Positions 22,885 through 34,600 of a stretch of DNA of 64,000 bases are shown here, one piece after another. The notes beneath the pieces are model-generated. The model was not told the origin of the DNA. It ran no database searches and saw nothing but the letters and a program-made list of their open reading frames with translations. Positions within the stretch are counted from its first letter, which is position 1; each line of letters opens with the position of its first letter. This stretch comes from Tipula vernalis (taxonomy: Eukaryota; Arthropoda; Insecta; Diptera; Tipulidae): NCBI GenBank assembly GCA_958295665.1, contig OY282560.1, positions 268,685,315-268,749,314 of the forward strand. The letters are read 5' to 3'. The translations under genes and the position numbers were made by a program.

Positions 22885-22957
22885 CGCCGAAACAGGGACT
22901 TGAACCCTGGACCCTTGGATTAAAAGTCCAATGCTCTACCGACTGAGCTATCCCGGC
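22885..22957 (-). tRNA. tRNA-Lys (anticodon TTT)
   Basis: The minus strand folds as a complete 73-nt cloverleaf. The acceptor stem GCCGGGA pairs with TTTCGGC (with G-U pairs), followed by discriminator G and no encoded CCA. The D-arm is TAGCTCAGTCGGTAGAGCA. The anticodon loop CTTTTAA gives TTT (plus-strand 22922-22924), which decodes lysine AAA/AAG. The T-arm holds GGTTCAAGTCC with a consensus B box. The downstream minus strand is a long T run (22871-22881 on the plus strand), a good Pol III terminator. No intron. It appears functional: all stems pair. Confidence 0.97.
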
Positions 22958-22959
22958 TT

Positions 22960-24440
22960 GTATTTTTGACGTATGAAATAGTATAATTTATCGCATCCCA
23001 CAATCTTCAACATACATATGTATTTACAAATTATAAAATGACGTTTTAAATTTGATACAAAAATTTAAATTAAGAAACATTTTTTAAACGTAAATAAAGA
23101 TGAAACGTGTTTTTAATTAATGTAATGCTTTAAAAAAAATGTGGAATTTTAAATAAACAACAACAATATACTTTTACTACCATTTGCACTTTCACTTCCA
23201 TTGCACATGTTAAATTGTTGTACCTGATGTTGTTTTTAGCAAAGATACACAAATGGATGAGTTGTATGGGACCAGCAGACCAACAAATTTCTAAAATAAT
23301 TTTTCCAGTTTTTTCGTGAATTTACACATTTTGGTGTGTGATAACCAAATTAGTTATTTTACTACATATAATCCGAAAACCGATAAGGAAATTTATGGTT
23401 TGTAGAAATTTCACAAGGTATGCAAATTAACAAAAATTTTACGTAAAACGGAACTCAGATTGCAACACAAAGCAATAAAAATAAAAATTCGAGTGATTTG
23501 CGATTTACGAGAGTATTTTTAGTGGCGCTGCACTCGACAGCGTCAATAGTTATAAATTTTATTTGAGATTATTTAAGATTTACAAAGTCGGTTAGCTTTG
23601 TCAGATGGAAACGATTAGAAGAATTTAAAAAAGATGTATCTACCTACCTCTTGTAGTTAATGTTAATGTTGGTTTAACTTCTTAGTAAAATAGAAAATGA
23701 TCGACTACGGATCCATTGGCAATAGGGAGTTGGTCAACGAAATGATAAAGAAATGTTTAAATGCAATTTTAGATTTGATTCAACTCTTGAACATTTTTTG
23801 ATATTGCTATCAGAAAATCTGCTTTTGACGCATCGGCCAAGAAGTTCGGCTTTTGAGTCCAACTTTCGTAACCCTCTGTCTTTTGCCACTGTATTTATTA
23901 ATTTCAGATTTATGGTATCTATAAATTACAAAAAAAAAAAAAAAAAAAATTGGGGGCATCAAATATGAGCGTCGGAGAATCTATTTATTCGATACAAAGG
24001 GAAAACCCACAACAAAAATAAGGTTTTCATTATCTACGAATTTCCTACATTGTCTACTTAGTGTATTGGTTACGCCATTGTCAACATTTGCACGTAGGCA
24101 ATCTCAAAATAAGCGAAAATTGTAATACTTTAAATTTTAACCATCTGACTTGAACTAAAGTTGAGACCCGCTCATACAATTGCTATAACTGTTATTTGCG
24201 TTTAGCGTTGCTAATTTAGATGTCGTATAAACGCAGCAAATTGTTTTCAAAATTTATTGGATTTTTGATTTCATCATCGAAATTTAGAGCTGAAAATAAT
24301 TATTTTCCCTTTCGTAACTAACGAACAGTTTTTCCTCCGAATTTGGTTAAACCTGTTGATGAAATACCATTATCGAGAGATTATTCACTAATTGGATACC
24401 CAGCCCGGCACTACATTCCCGAGCAACTAAATCGACTAAA
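22960..24440. other. No supported gene; A-run at ~23930-23949
   Basis: AT-rich. A run of about 20 A residues near 23930-23949 follows sequence with weak GC content and may be the tail of an old retroposed copy; no source is recognisable and the frame at 23753-23968 merely runs into it. Confidence 0.4.
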
Positions 24441-24444
24441 ACCT

Positions 24445-24658
24445 TGAAGGTGCCTTCACAGAGCGAGATTATAATCTGAGATTTTTGTTTTTTCTTGTTA
24501 TGTTAGTATGAATTGGATTATTTGCTCATAAGATAAAAAAAATTTAACTTGAGTTGGCCAAAAAAGGGCGTTTACATTTGAAAATTAAGCAATTTAATTG
24601 GTAGAAAAGTGGGATAAGAAATTTCAGATTATAATCTCGCTCTGTGAAGGCACCTTCA
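24445..24658. mobile_element. 214-bp MITE with ~40-bp terminal inverted repeats
   Basis: The left arm (24445-24484) and the inverted right arm (24619-24658) agree over 40 bp with one mismatch. Each arm is itself made of two small palindromes, TGAAGGTGCCTTCA and AGATTATAATCT, separated by CAGAGCG. The interior is AT-rich and non-coding. I could not see a convincing target duplication next to the ends, so the superfamily is undetermined. Confidence 0.85.
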
Positions 24659-24869
24659 GCGCTCACAGAAAGGCGAATTTTTTTAAAACTGCTTAACCGA
24701 TTTTCACAAGACATTATTTTTTTGAAAGCTGGATAATTTTACTTTGGAATGACATTGTTTTCATGAAAATTGGTTCAGTACTATTATTCATAATGAATTT
24801 TGAATGAAAACGCAACCAAAATTGATGATTATGAAAAAATATTGGGGTTATTTAATTTTAATTACAACA

Positions 24870-25330
24870 AGAAATTCAAGCAAAAGAAAAACAATTTTAT
24901 TGGTTAATATTTAATAATGCCCCATTGATCTTAATTAGGTTTTGACAGACTTGGTGGGTTGCATCCCACTCCTCATCCAACGCAATCTTGAGACCGCAGA
25001 TGTTAGATGTTGTTTGTGGTACCGGATTTCTGGCTCGGACCCTCCGTTTTAGTTCGTCCCATAAATGTCTGTTGTGACACCGTCATACCGGCTGGTATAT
25101 GGTCTCCGATTGAAGGTACCAGTTTCCTGAAACCTGCTGGATACTCTTGAGGCAGCAGATTGGCTCATGCTTAGTTGACGAGCGACTTCTAGTTGATTGC
25201 GTCCTTCTTGCAATAAAGCTACAGGTTGTGCGGCGTTTTCTGGAGTAGTATACATGATTTTGAGGCAACAATGAATGAAACTGGTAGAGATTTGTTGAGG
25301 TCAACGTCTGATAAGTGACTGATGGCAAAT
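24870..25330 (-). pseudogene. Tc1-like transposase, internally deleted
   Basis: Minus strand: PVALLQEGRNQLEVARQLSM followed by SQSAASRVSSRFQETGTFNR is the N-terminal helix-turn-helix of Tc1-family transposases. Shortly after, in another frame, HLWDELKRRVRARNP and LKIALDEEWDATHQVCQNLI are from the transposase C-terminus. The two are joined around 25080-25100, so the catalytic DDE core is deleted. Two overlapping frames at the N-terminus are one gene and its shadow. No terminal repeats were recognised. Confidence 0.8.
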
Positions 25331-25375
25331 ATCGGTCAACGTGGTATTATAAAGGAGATTGCAGCATGTCAATTG

Positions 25376-25462
25376 AAAATAAAACACACGCACAACTATT
25401 TTATTTTATTAATTTATAATTAATTAATTATTCCTTTATGATTACAATATTTAAACAATATA
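25376..25462. repeat. Direct repeat, left copy of ~87 bp (LTR remnant?)
   Basis: From AATAAAACACACGCACAACT through ATTTAAACAATATAAT this is the same as 30373-30464, essentially without differences over about 87 bp. The two copies bracket the minus-strand Gypsy element and the plus-strand SANT gene. The most economical reading is a fragment of the element's 3' LTR. The repeat does not end at TG...CA on either side, so this is not certain. Confidence 0.6.
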
Positions 25463-25681
25463 ATGACCCCAATTATGATTGTCGTTGTCGTTGTCGTGTC
25501 GATATCTTTTCGACGGCAAAAATTGGTATTATGAGCGTCGATTGTGAATCGCCCTTTGTCGTAAAATCGCCATTTTCTGTCGATGACATTTTAGTTGACG
25601 ACTAGAGCTGATGTTGTTCATATCTATTAAAAATTATCTTGTAAAATTGTAAGTTAATGAATAAATTTGATAAAAAATTAG

Positions 25682-26715
25682 TTGATTTTATTAAAATTTA
25701 TTTATACTATGATTATCAAAAAGAAATATAAAATTACCAAAAAACAACAGTTTGAATGTTTAGTCAGTTTAATGAGCCAAAGCCCTGACATTGCTCGTGG
25801 CTACATTATATCGGGAAAAGATTTTAAGACAGAGTTGAGTAGTCGGTGGGATCGGTTCGTAGAAGAACTTAACAGTTTGGGGCCTCCTACAAGAAACACA
25901 GATAAATGGATTAAGGTTTGTTACACCGTAGTTCTGAAGTAAAATAATAGATGAATTTAATTATCTAATATCTTTATTCGTTATAGGTATGGAGTGACAT
26001 GAAATTTAAAATTCGGAAGAAAATGGCTCATAATAAATCGGAGCTAAAGGCAACGGAAGGTGGCCCTAATAAGTTGTTCACATTTACTGCTTTGGAGGAA
26101 ACCGTAATTGATTTGCTCCAGATTGATAAAGAATTTAATCCACCAGGTCGTGCATTTGGAAACATAATAAATCTGACAACTTCAGTAAATTGTAGAGGCA
26201 AGATGCACACCTCCTTCGCGAACATTTAACATTTTAACGCCAGAAGTCGACAAAGACAGACCATGCAGCAGTACTTCTCTACAACCAAACAACGAAAACA
26301 TGGAATGTCTAGAAAATGTAAATACTTTTGATATAGAGGGAGAAATGATATCGAATTCCCGAGTCACTCCTAGAAATCGGAGAAACAATAAAGATGCGTC
26401 AGATTTGGAGTGTAGACGTTTGAATCTTTTGAAAGAACAAACAAAAATTCATTCCCAAATGTGTACGGTGGTTAAATCAGCGGCCCTCAATTGCGAAATT
26501 TATATGAAAGATACAATAAGTTTCATTAAAAAAGCATACTATTTAAAAAAAGATAAATTCGAGTTTTTAAAAGTAATTGAAAAATAGATGTTAAAATTGT
26601 ATAAAGAAGAATTAAAATCGAAGCAAAAAGCCAGAGGTGAAAAATTGAAAGTGAAAGCTAAAATTTTAGAACTACAGCAAAAGCAGCTGGAAATTCACCA
26701 GTTCAACCTTAACTA
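25682..26715 (+). pseudogene. Zeste/Myb-SANT-type DNA-binding protein of PIF/Harbinger type, frameshifted
   Basis: Exon 1 (about 25709-25915) reads KKQQFECLVSLMSQSPDIARGY and RWDRFVEELNSLGPP. A 71-bp intron with GT and AG ends (25916-25986) follows, and exon 2 resumes VWSDMKFKIRKKMAHNKSEL then EGGPNKLFTFTALEETVIDL. This is the SANT-like fold of the regulatory-protein-zeste family found in the second protein of PIF/Harbinger transposons; the role would be to bind the element's ends. A frame change near 26200 leads to a serine-rich linker and a basic coiled-coil C-terminus ending KQLEIHQFNLN at 26715, with one stop at 26585. Gypsy sequence in the opposite orientation starts in the very next bases. 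Confidence 0.65.
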
Positions 26716-28840
26716 ACTAACGGATACAAGGTGGCTGATGCTTTAAATTACGCATATATTCTCGTAATTTATCAACAACGTTTGATGGATTAACAGTTTC
26801 ATTTGTAGGCGATTTCACTACGAGTTGACCTAGAACTTTTAATGCTTGTCCATAAACCAAATCTGCTGCTGAACATTTCAAATCGTCCTTTATAGAGGTT
26901 CGCATTCCCAATAAGACGAGAGGTAATTCATCAGTCCAGCTAACCGTGTTACACCTAGCTTTCAAAGATTCTCTCAGCTGCCTGTGTACGCGTTCAATCA
27001 TACCATTACTTGCAGGATGGTAGGTTGTGATTCTGATTCGGTGACACCCTATAACTTTATTTAATTCCGCGAACAGTTTGGATTCGAATTGAACCCCTTG
27101 AACCGTAGTAATTTCTTGCGGGCATCCAAAACGAGAAATATATTCTCGGATAAACGTTCAAGCAACCGTTGCTGCAGTTGCATCCTTTATCGGATATGCC
27201 TCGGGCCATCTTGTAAACCTATCAATAATAGTTAAGATATAAATGTAACCATTCGACGGAGGAAGAGGGCCTACCAAATCCATGTGGATGTGTTCAAAAC
27301 GACCTTCGGGTGGAACGATACTTTTGACAGTTTATGCAGTTTTTCGCCCAATATCCTGCATCGATATTCATACTTGGCCAAAAATATCGTGATGATATTA
27401 ATTTTCTTGTGGCCCTAATTCCGGGGTGTGATAAATTGTGCAAAGTGTCAAAAATGTCTTTTCTCATCGAACTTGGAATATACGGGGGATTCTCTTTCCA
27501 TTTATTTTTATCTGAGTTGGAGACGATCGATTTCAGTTTATCGTCATTTTCTTGCTCAGAAATAAGTTTCAGGATATCTGTTCCAGTATGTTCGATTACT
27601 CTGTTGTCGGTGCTACATGGTCGAGAAAGATAATCAGCGACATAATTATCTTTACCATTGATATATGTTGAATGTTATTGGTGAATTGTGCTATATACTC
27701 TAAATGCCTCGTTTGGCGAGGGCTTCATTCCGTCTTGGACATTATTGCAATTACGAGAGGTTTGTGATCAGTAAACACACAAAATTGTCGACCCTCTACT
27801 AGATGCCTGAAATGTTTTATAGATGAGTATATAGCTAACAACTCGCGATCAAACGCAGAATATCGGGTTTCTGCTGCTTGCAGCTTTCGAGAGAAAAACG
27901 AAAGTGGTTCCCAAATATTTTTCTCAGGGTTAAATTGTTGCAACACTGCACTAATGGCCACACTCGAACTATCCGTTGTTACACTCAGATTTGCATCACT
28001 AATTGGGTGAGCTAGCAGTGTAACCGTAGATAAAGCTGATTTTGCTCGTTCAAATGTCATCTAAAGCTATGGCTATATGATGGTACGCTCGTACAAGATC
28101 AATTTTGGAGAACACAGTATTACCATTCACTCTCATCGTAAAATCATGGATGTGCGGGATTGGATACCGGTCGGGCACTGTACATGCATTCAACCGGCGG
28201 TAATCACCACATGGCATCCAATCATTATTGTCTTTCTTTTTAACGAGATGCAAAGGAGACGATACGCATGATGATGAATATTGGCAGATTTCCAAATTGA
28301 TCATATATTGAAACTCGTGTTTCGCTATTATGTATTTATTCTCATCTAGACGTCAAGGTTTACATAATGGTAACTGACCCTTTGTGTGAATAAAGTGGAC
28401 TACCTTCTTGAGCAATACTCCGAATTTATTTTCGATGCTGTAATGCTTGGGAGTCGGGGTATCTACCGATGCTATGATACCTGTTACTGACAGCGATGTT
28501 TTCGAATCTAGTATCATTTTTCGTTTAAGATCTACCAGAATATTAAATTTGCTAAGCAAAGCTGCCCCAATAATGGGTCGATTAACGGATGCAATTACGA
28601 AACAGTGCGAAAATACTCTTCGTAAACCAAAATTTATATTCAGTAACTGAGTTCCATAATGTGTAAATATTGGAACCATTAGCTGCGACTAAACAGTAAT
28701 CGGGATTTTTGTTTCTTCGTGGGAAATATTTAAGAGGTACTACCGATATACCGGCCCCTGTATCGATTAAAAATATTAATTTAGCTTTCTTAGACCTTAT
28801 GAATAAACGCTGTGATAATAAGTTTGCCTCGTAAACAGCG
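26716..28840 (-). pseudogene. Ty3/Gypsy pol (protease, RT, RNase H, integrase), decayed
   Basis: Reading leftwards: protease LIDTGAGISVV (about 28770); RT start [20 protein letters not shown] and [15 protein letters not shown] (28080-28230); then directly [11 protein letters not shown], the region after the palm, and RNase H with SFFSRKLQAAETRYSAFDREL and FTDHKPLV (27760-27900). The integrase zinc-binding part (about 27350-27480) and core follow, with HPASNGMIERVHRQL-like sequence at about 26990. The RT segment with the catalytic YXDD motif is missing at 28050-28060. In the integrase core the second catalytic Asp codon is Val (27101-27103). The 3' end is lost at 26716. The style matches CsRn1-like Gypsy elements. 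Endogenous and dead. Confidence 0.85.
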
Positions 28841-28847
28841 GACGGTA

Positions 28848-29653
28848 CTAGTTTTTTTGGTTATTAGGATTTTTGAAATCGCAAGGTTTCATACAATTTC
28901 TTGCTTTTGCGCCAAATTTGAAATGATAATAGCAATAAGGGAACCGGTTTCGATGAGGTGAATTGAGATTTCGATTTGTACTATGATCATTTCGAAATGG
29001 TTTTCTGCCCCTATTAAACGCCTGGGAAGTTAAAGCAATGGATAACTGTGTAAACTTTTTGTCGATTAATTGCTCGATTGTTGAAACTATAGACGAACTT
29101 GAAATATTTCTGACCTCCCCTAAAGCTTGCGATCTTTCGACTTCATGAATTTTATCTGCCGTATTTAACAAATTGGAGATATCGTCCTGATTAAAAGCAG
29201 CTAGAATGCTTTTTGATGCCGGTGGTAATCCATTCATCCAAATTTGCTTTAACAGATTTTTGGTAACTATCTCTGTCGATCCAGAGATATTCTAAAGCTT
29301 TCGATAATATTGAGAAGGAGTTTCGTCACCTATATCAATACCGTTTAACAATTTTGTTAACCGCTTTCCTTCACTATCGGTATGACGAGTCATTATAATC
29401 GATTTAATGTGATCATATTTATTGATTTTGGGGGATTGAATATTAAATCCGTAAGCGAATTGATTACATCTTCTGGAAGAGCCGTGAAGACATGGTGGTA
29501 TTTCAAATCGTCGGATTTAATATTGTTTATCACAAAAGTAGATTCTACTAAAGCAAACCAAGCCATAGGGTTGCTCTGGCGAAAAGTTGGCATTTTGACT
29601 CTTGCGATGGTTTCAGTATTTTCCTTAACTATAGGTTTATCGTGGTCCGACAT
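28848..29653 (-). pseudogene. Gypsy gag, one stop
   Basis: The start MSDHDKPIV (ATG at 29653-29651) is followed by VKMPTFRQSNPMAWFALVE and YHHVFTALPEDVINSLTD, the conserved Gag core of this Gypsy group. A stop and shift near 29290 separate it from MNGLPPASKSILAAFNQDDI. Near 28910 the sequence CYYHFKFGAKARNC is the zinc-knuckle region (C-x2-C expected; the second Cys appears replaced by His/Phe context), and the C-terminus is basic and Asn/Arg-rich. It is read in the same direction as pol. The plus-strand frame at 29382-29729 is a shadow. Confidence 0.75.
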
Positions 29654-29659
29654 ATTAAG

Positions 29660-30650
29660 TGTGTACCTATATAAAAATAAAACTACCACGATAGCAATAA
29701 ACACGAATATTGAAATTGACTTCCACTAAAAGAAATTTTCGACCAATAATATCTATCACGATAACGTAACTAATAAGATCCCGATTAATTTTAAATTAAC
29801 ACAAACACACGTGTATTCCAATGATGCTCAGTACCGTTAATATTTGCTGTTATCAATGTGCCGCTATTTCGGCTGATTTTTGCTTTACCGCTTTCCAAAT
29901 GTTGTTTGTTAATTTAGTTGGTTTAGCACAAGCACGCTGCAGTTACTCAAACTGGTAGACAATTAATGGACTGTAAAACGGATGTTTGGCTCCTGTTGGT
30001 TGAGAAAACTTGTTGCAATGTTGCAATCCGATCAGCAAACTATTATCTCGTAGGCGCAATTGGTTTAATCATAAATATCATGACCGTTATGATGTTTCGA
30101 AAATATATTCTCGATGATTTTCAATAATTTAATAAAATTACACGACAGTTTTGTGCTTTAAAGTATAGCAATTTTAATTACGTACACGTCCGTAAACACG
30201 GCTTAATTTATTAATATTATCCGGAACACAGCCACTAGTTTACTGCAAGTCTGCATCCACGTTGAAATTTTTGATAAAACGTTAGTTTTATTAGATTAAC
30301 GTCGAAAGGTCAGCAATATCGTATGTCGGGGTGTCGATATTTTCCATCGACTATCGATTTATGTGTTCGTGATAAATAAAACACACGCACAACTATTTTA
30401 TTTTATTAATTTATAATTAATTAATTATTCCTTTATGATTACAATATTTAAACAATATAATATTTATTTTTATTATTTAATGATCACCACCAGTACTCAA
30501 CGAGAGTGCATTCTATATTGGTACAATAATTTATAATTTTAGATCACCGAAATGAGATGAATAATAATTACGTCATCGATATATAATTTTGTACAGTGAC
30601 CGAAGTACCAAATTCAATGTAGGGTTCAAATTATTATTTGATCACTACAG
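29660..30650 (-). mobile_element. 5' LTR and leader of the minus-strand Gypsy element (approximate)
   Basis: No frame is coding here. On the minus strand a TGTAGTGATC start lies at 30649. It is followed by A-rich AATAAA-like words and the 92-bp stretch 30373-30464 that is shared with 25376-25462. Near 30325 the sequence CACCCCGACATAC resembles the primer-binding site complementary to tRNA-Trp used by CsRn1-type elements, but with several mismatches. I therefore place the 5' LTR at roughly 30340-30649 and the untranslated leader from there to gag. The exact LTR end is not resolved. Confidence 0.45.
30373..30464. repeat. Direct repeat, right copy of ~87-92 bp
   Basis: Matches 25376-25462 in the same orientation, diverging at both edges. 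Lies inside the proposed 5' LTR. Confidence 0.7.
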
Positions 30651-30654
30651 TTTC

Positions 30655-30669
30655 CTTGGGTGGAGTGAA
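30655..30669 (+). repeat. PIF/Harbinger left terminal repeat with CTT duplication
   Basis: CTT (30655-30657) precedes GGGTGGAGTGAA (30658-30669). The same 12 bp appear inverted at 38412-38423, followed by CTT at 38424-38426. A 3-bp duplication and GGG-beginning ends are the PIF/Harbinger signature. Confidence 0.85.
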
Positions 30670-30873
30670 AAAAAAAGTAAATACTGCCGAATAAGTGAAT
30701 AAAACTTACTACTTGCAGATTTTTACCAAGTATCTACTGATTAAACTAAAAATGTTCTAGTACTTACTTAAAACTATGTGAATAAAAAATTTCCATCTTC
30801 TATTTTCTAATCTAATGACAATTCTCTACTTAAAAAGTTAAAGTAAAGTAAATTACAACTTTTAGTCGACAAA

Positions 30874-31600
30874 ATGGCAAATTTATTAAGAGTTCGATTA
30901 CATTTAAGGAAAACAAAATTTTATCGGCCACTCAAAATTTATTTTTTCCACAATTATAAAAATATTTATCGGTTTACTAACGAAAATGTTCAAAAATTAT
31001 GCGACATATTTTTAAGAGAAGAACATGAAACGCGGGAGGTAAAATAAGACAAAAACAAAAAATGGAAATATTTTTAAGGTGTTTCAGTGATCCAAGTTTC
31101 TAGAAGGAATTGGAGAAGAAGAGGTTGTTCATAGAACCTCAGTTTGCAAAATATTTTCTCAAATACTGGAAAAAGTGATTGCAAAATCACAAGATTTTAT
31201 TACATTTCCGAAAGCAGATCGTGAAATTATTTCTGCCAAAGAACTTTGGATGGAAAGATTCAAGATTCCCAACGTTACTGGGGCACTAGATTGCACCCAT
31301 GTTGAGATCTTGAAACCAGTTGAATTTGCTGATGAATATATAAATAGAAAAGGTTTTGCCACTATTAACGTACAGGCTACATGCGATGCTGCAGACAAAT
31401 TTACTAGTGTTGATGTTCGATGGCTAGGTTCAGTGCAGGACAGCAGAATTTGGAAGTTGTCCGAAGCTTATAATACTTATAATTTTATAAGAACAAAATC
31501 CAATTGTATGTTATGTGCAGACAAAGGATACGGAATATCCCCTTGACTCTTAACACCATATAAAAATCCCGACAATAGAATAAATTAAACCTTTAATAAA
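30874..31600 (+). pseudogene. PIF/Harbinger transposase, N-terminal and DDE-core part
   Basis: The start MANLLRVRLHLRK is fixed by ATG at 30874. After YRFTNENVQKLCDIFLREE frames shift, with KQKMEIFLRCFSDPSF then EGIGEEEVVHRTSVCKIF (the helix-turn-helix region). The catalytic part reads VTGALDCTHVEI (first Asp), SVDVRWLGSVQDSRIW (second) and CADKGYGISP, where a TGA replaces the expected Trp codon, then LLTPYKNPDNRIN. Frameshifts lie near 31030 and 31105. The plus-strand transposase stops at the junction with Gypsy sequence at about 31605. The minus frame at 31159-31398 is a shadow. Confidence 0.85.
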
Positions 31601-31604
31601 TAAA

Positions 31605-34600
31605 TTACACTCTAGAGAGCGAATCTCTTAGTCACCGAATAGACGTCGGGGATGCTGCTCCAGTCAAGCAAAGATTCTACGCTGTATCACCTGCAATGCC
31701 GAAAATAATCTACAAAGAACTTGACCGAATGCTTCAATTAGGAGTTATTGAAGAAAGCTATAGTGCTTGGAACTCCCCGAATGCTGTAGTGAAAAAGGCA
31801 AATGGGAACGTTCGGTTATGCCTGGATGCCAGGAAGTTAAATGCCCTTACCAAAAAGGACGTTTACTCGCTGCCGCTGATCGATGGCCTTCTCAGTAGAC
31901 TGGATCAGACGAAATATATTTCGAGCTTGGATCTCAAGGATGCCTTTTGGCAAATCCCCTTGGATCCAGGCTCAAGATAGAAGACGGCGTTCACCATTCC
32001 GGTGCGCCCATTATACCAATTCAAGGTGATGCCATTTGGACTCTGCAATGCGCCCCAAACCTTGTCGCGGTTGATGCATCGTGTTATTCCTCACCAGCTT
32101 CATGATCGGGTATTCGTGTACCTCGATGATCTTTTAATAACCACAGCCACATTGGATGAGCACTTCTGCATTCTCTCCGACGTGGCGGAAAGACTCGCGA
32201 AAGCAGGTCCTACCATCAATGTGGAAAAATGTCACTTTTTACTGAGAGAGATCGAGTACCTGGGTCAAGTTGTTGGTGAGGGAGGACTTCGTCCCAATCC
32301 CGAGAAGATAAGGGCGATTGTAGAGTTTCCAACACCGAAAACTTTTCGGCAAGTGAGGCGATTTTTGGGTGTCACGGGATGGTATCGCCGCTTCATACGA
32401 AATTATTGTGCATTGTCTGCCCCCTTGACTGACCTTTTGATGAAGGGCCGAAAATTCCATTGGAGCGAGGAAGCACAGCACTCATTTGAGGCGTTGAAAT
32501 CAGCGTTAGTCTCAACCCCTGCTGTAGCGACGCCTGATTTCAACAAACGATTTTTCCTTCAGTGTGATGCCAGCTCCACTGGTGTGGGAGCTGTTCTCTT
32601 TCAGAGGGATCAAGACGGTGAGGATAGATCCTTGGCTTTCATGTCGCATAAGCTTTCCGGAGCGCAACGTAATTACAGTGTAACGGAACTCGAATATCTA
32701 GCTGCGTTGCTGGCTATCGACAAATTTAGGGCTTATATCGAAGGGCATCCGTTCACTGTAATTACCGACCACTCCAGTTTGACATGGCTTATGTCGACAA
32801 AAGACCTAAGTGGACGTTTGGCTCATTGTAGCTTCAAGCTCCAAGGCTTCGATTTTGACGTCAAATAAGGCAAAGGTTCTCAGAACTGTGTTCCAGACGC
32901 TTTGTTGCGAGTCCATATGGATGCTTTTGCTCTCTCTGATCGTCCTCTCAATATTGATTTTGATTCTCCAGCTTTTCAGTCAAGTAGTTATTCTGATCTT
33001 ATCCTTGAATTGGAACGTAAATCCGTGAAAACTAATAATAAAACCGTGGATGGCAAAGTTTACATAAATCTTAAGCCACTAGATGTTTCCTTGGCTGAGA
33101 CTGACATTCCATGCTGGAAGTTAATCGTTCCCGAAGAACTTCGGAATTCGTTAATAAATTCTGCTCACTCACTTCCCACCTGCGCTCATTTGGGTATTCG
33201 GAAAACCATAGACCTGGGGCGAGATGTTGTAATTACAAATTTTCGAAATTCGAACAGAAAGTCGAAAATTGGTATGTTGTAAAATTTTCGAATCGCGATA
33301 ATGATACTTTAGTATCACTCAGTTTATTTAAAGTGATATACGAGCGATTCGTCAAAATATAATTTAATAATATAAATACATTTAATTAAAAGTGATTAAA
33401 TTTAAAAAATAATTTGAAAAAATGTCTGCGTAAGTAATGAAAAAATAATAAATTTATTAACAATTTCATAAATTGTTTTTTTTTTAATAAACTCTTATAA
33501 AATTAATATTTATTTAAAACTTGTATAACAACAACGAAATGTCAAATTAAAATTGTTGTTGTTAATTCAGCTTCGAAAAATGGCGGCCATATTGACGTAT
33601 CACTTTGGAGTCGAAAATTTTACAACATTCCAACTATCACTTTTTCGAATCGAATTTTAAAGTCGATTCGAATGAAAGTGATGGTACAACATCCCACCTC
33701 TGCTGAAACGTTATTTTTTTGGCCTGCTTTGTCTTTCGATGTCAAAAATTTTATAAATGCTTGTGATCTTCGTAAAGCTAACAAAGCGCTAAATTGTTGC
33801 ATTCGACCACCGCTAGGAACTCTACCTGCTACCTCCAGGCCCTGGTAGCGAATTTTAGTGGACTTCTTGGGACCTTACCACAAGACACGTAACGGTAACA
33901 CATTTATTCTTATTGCTGTCGATCACCTGTCTAAATTTGTTTTGACACAAGCAGTTCGAAGAGCTACGGCATCTGAAATGGTGAGGTTCCTCGAATCACA
34001 GATATTTTTGATATTTGGAGTACCGGAGGTTATTTTAACGGACAACGGGAGGCAATTCGATTCAGTATTAATGAATGACTTGTGCGGAAGTCCGGTGTGC
34101 GTCATCTATTCACCGCAAAACACGCGCCTCAGGCTAATGCGTCCGAGCGAGTAAATCGTACTCTACTTGCTGCTCTCCGGTCATATATCCGTACCTACCA
34201 AAAAGTATGGGATAACAATCTTGCTGCCATTACCCAAGCTCTCCGTAATTCTGTACATCAAGCCACGGGAATTTCACCTCATTTTACCGTTTTTGGTCAG
34301 CACGCTATCCTACACGGGTCAGTGTACAAACTACTCAAAGTTGGCCAACAACTCGGCGGAAATCATATTTACTTTGACGACAAACCTGAAATATTGCAAC
34401 AAGTACACTTAAAAATTGCGCAGCATTTGAGAGAAGCGAACAGAAAATCACAGGTTTTATACAATATGCGAAGTAGAATACCAAAAGTACAGGTTGGACA
34501 AATGGTTTTTGTTCGAAATTTTTTCCATAGCATAGGTATTGTATCAAATTTAATCGGAAACGTGTCTTGTGAAGTGGACGATATGACTGGTCAATCGAGG

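Noticed and set aside
29382..29729. Plus-strand 115-codon frame as a gene
   Set aside because: Antisense to the conserved Gypsy Gag start; no own motif.
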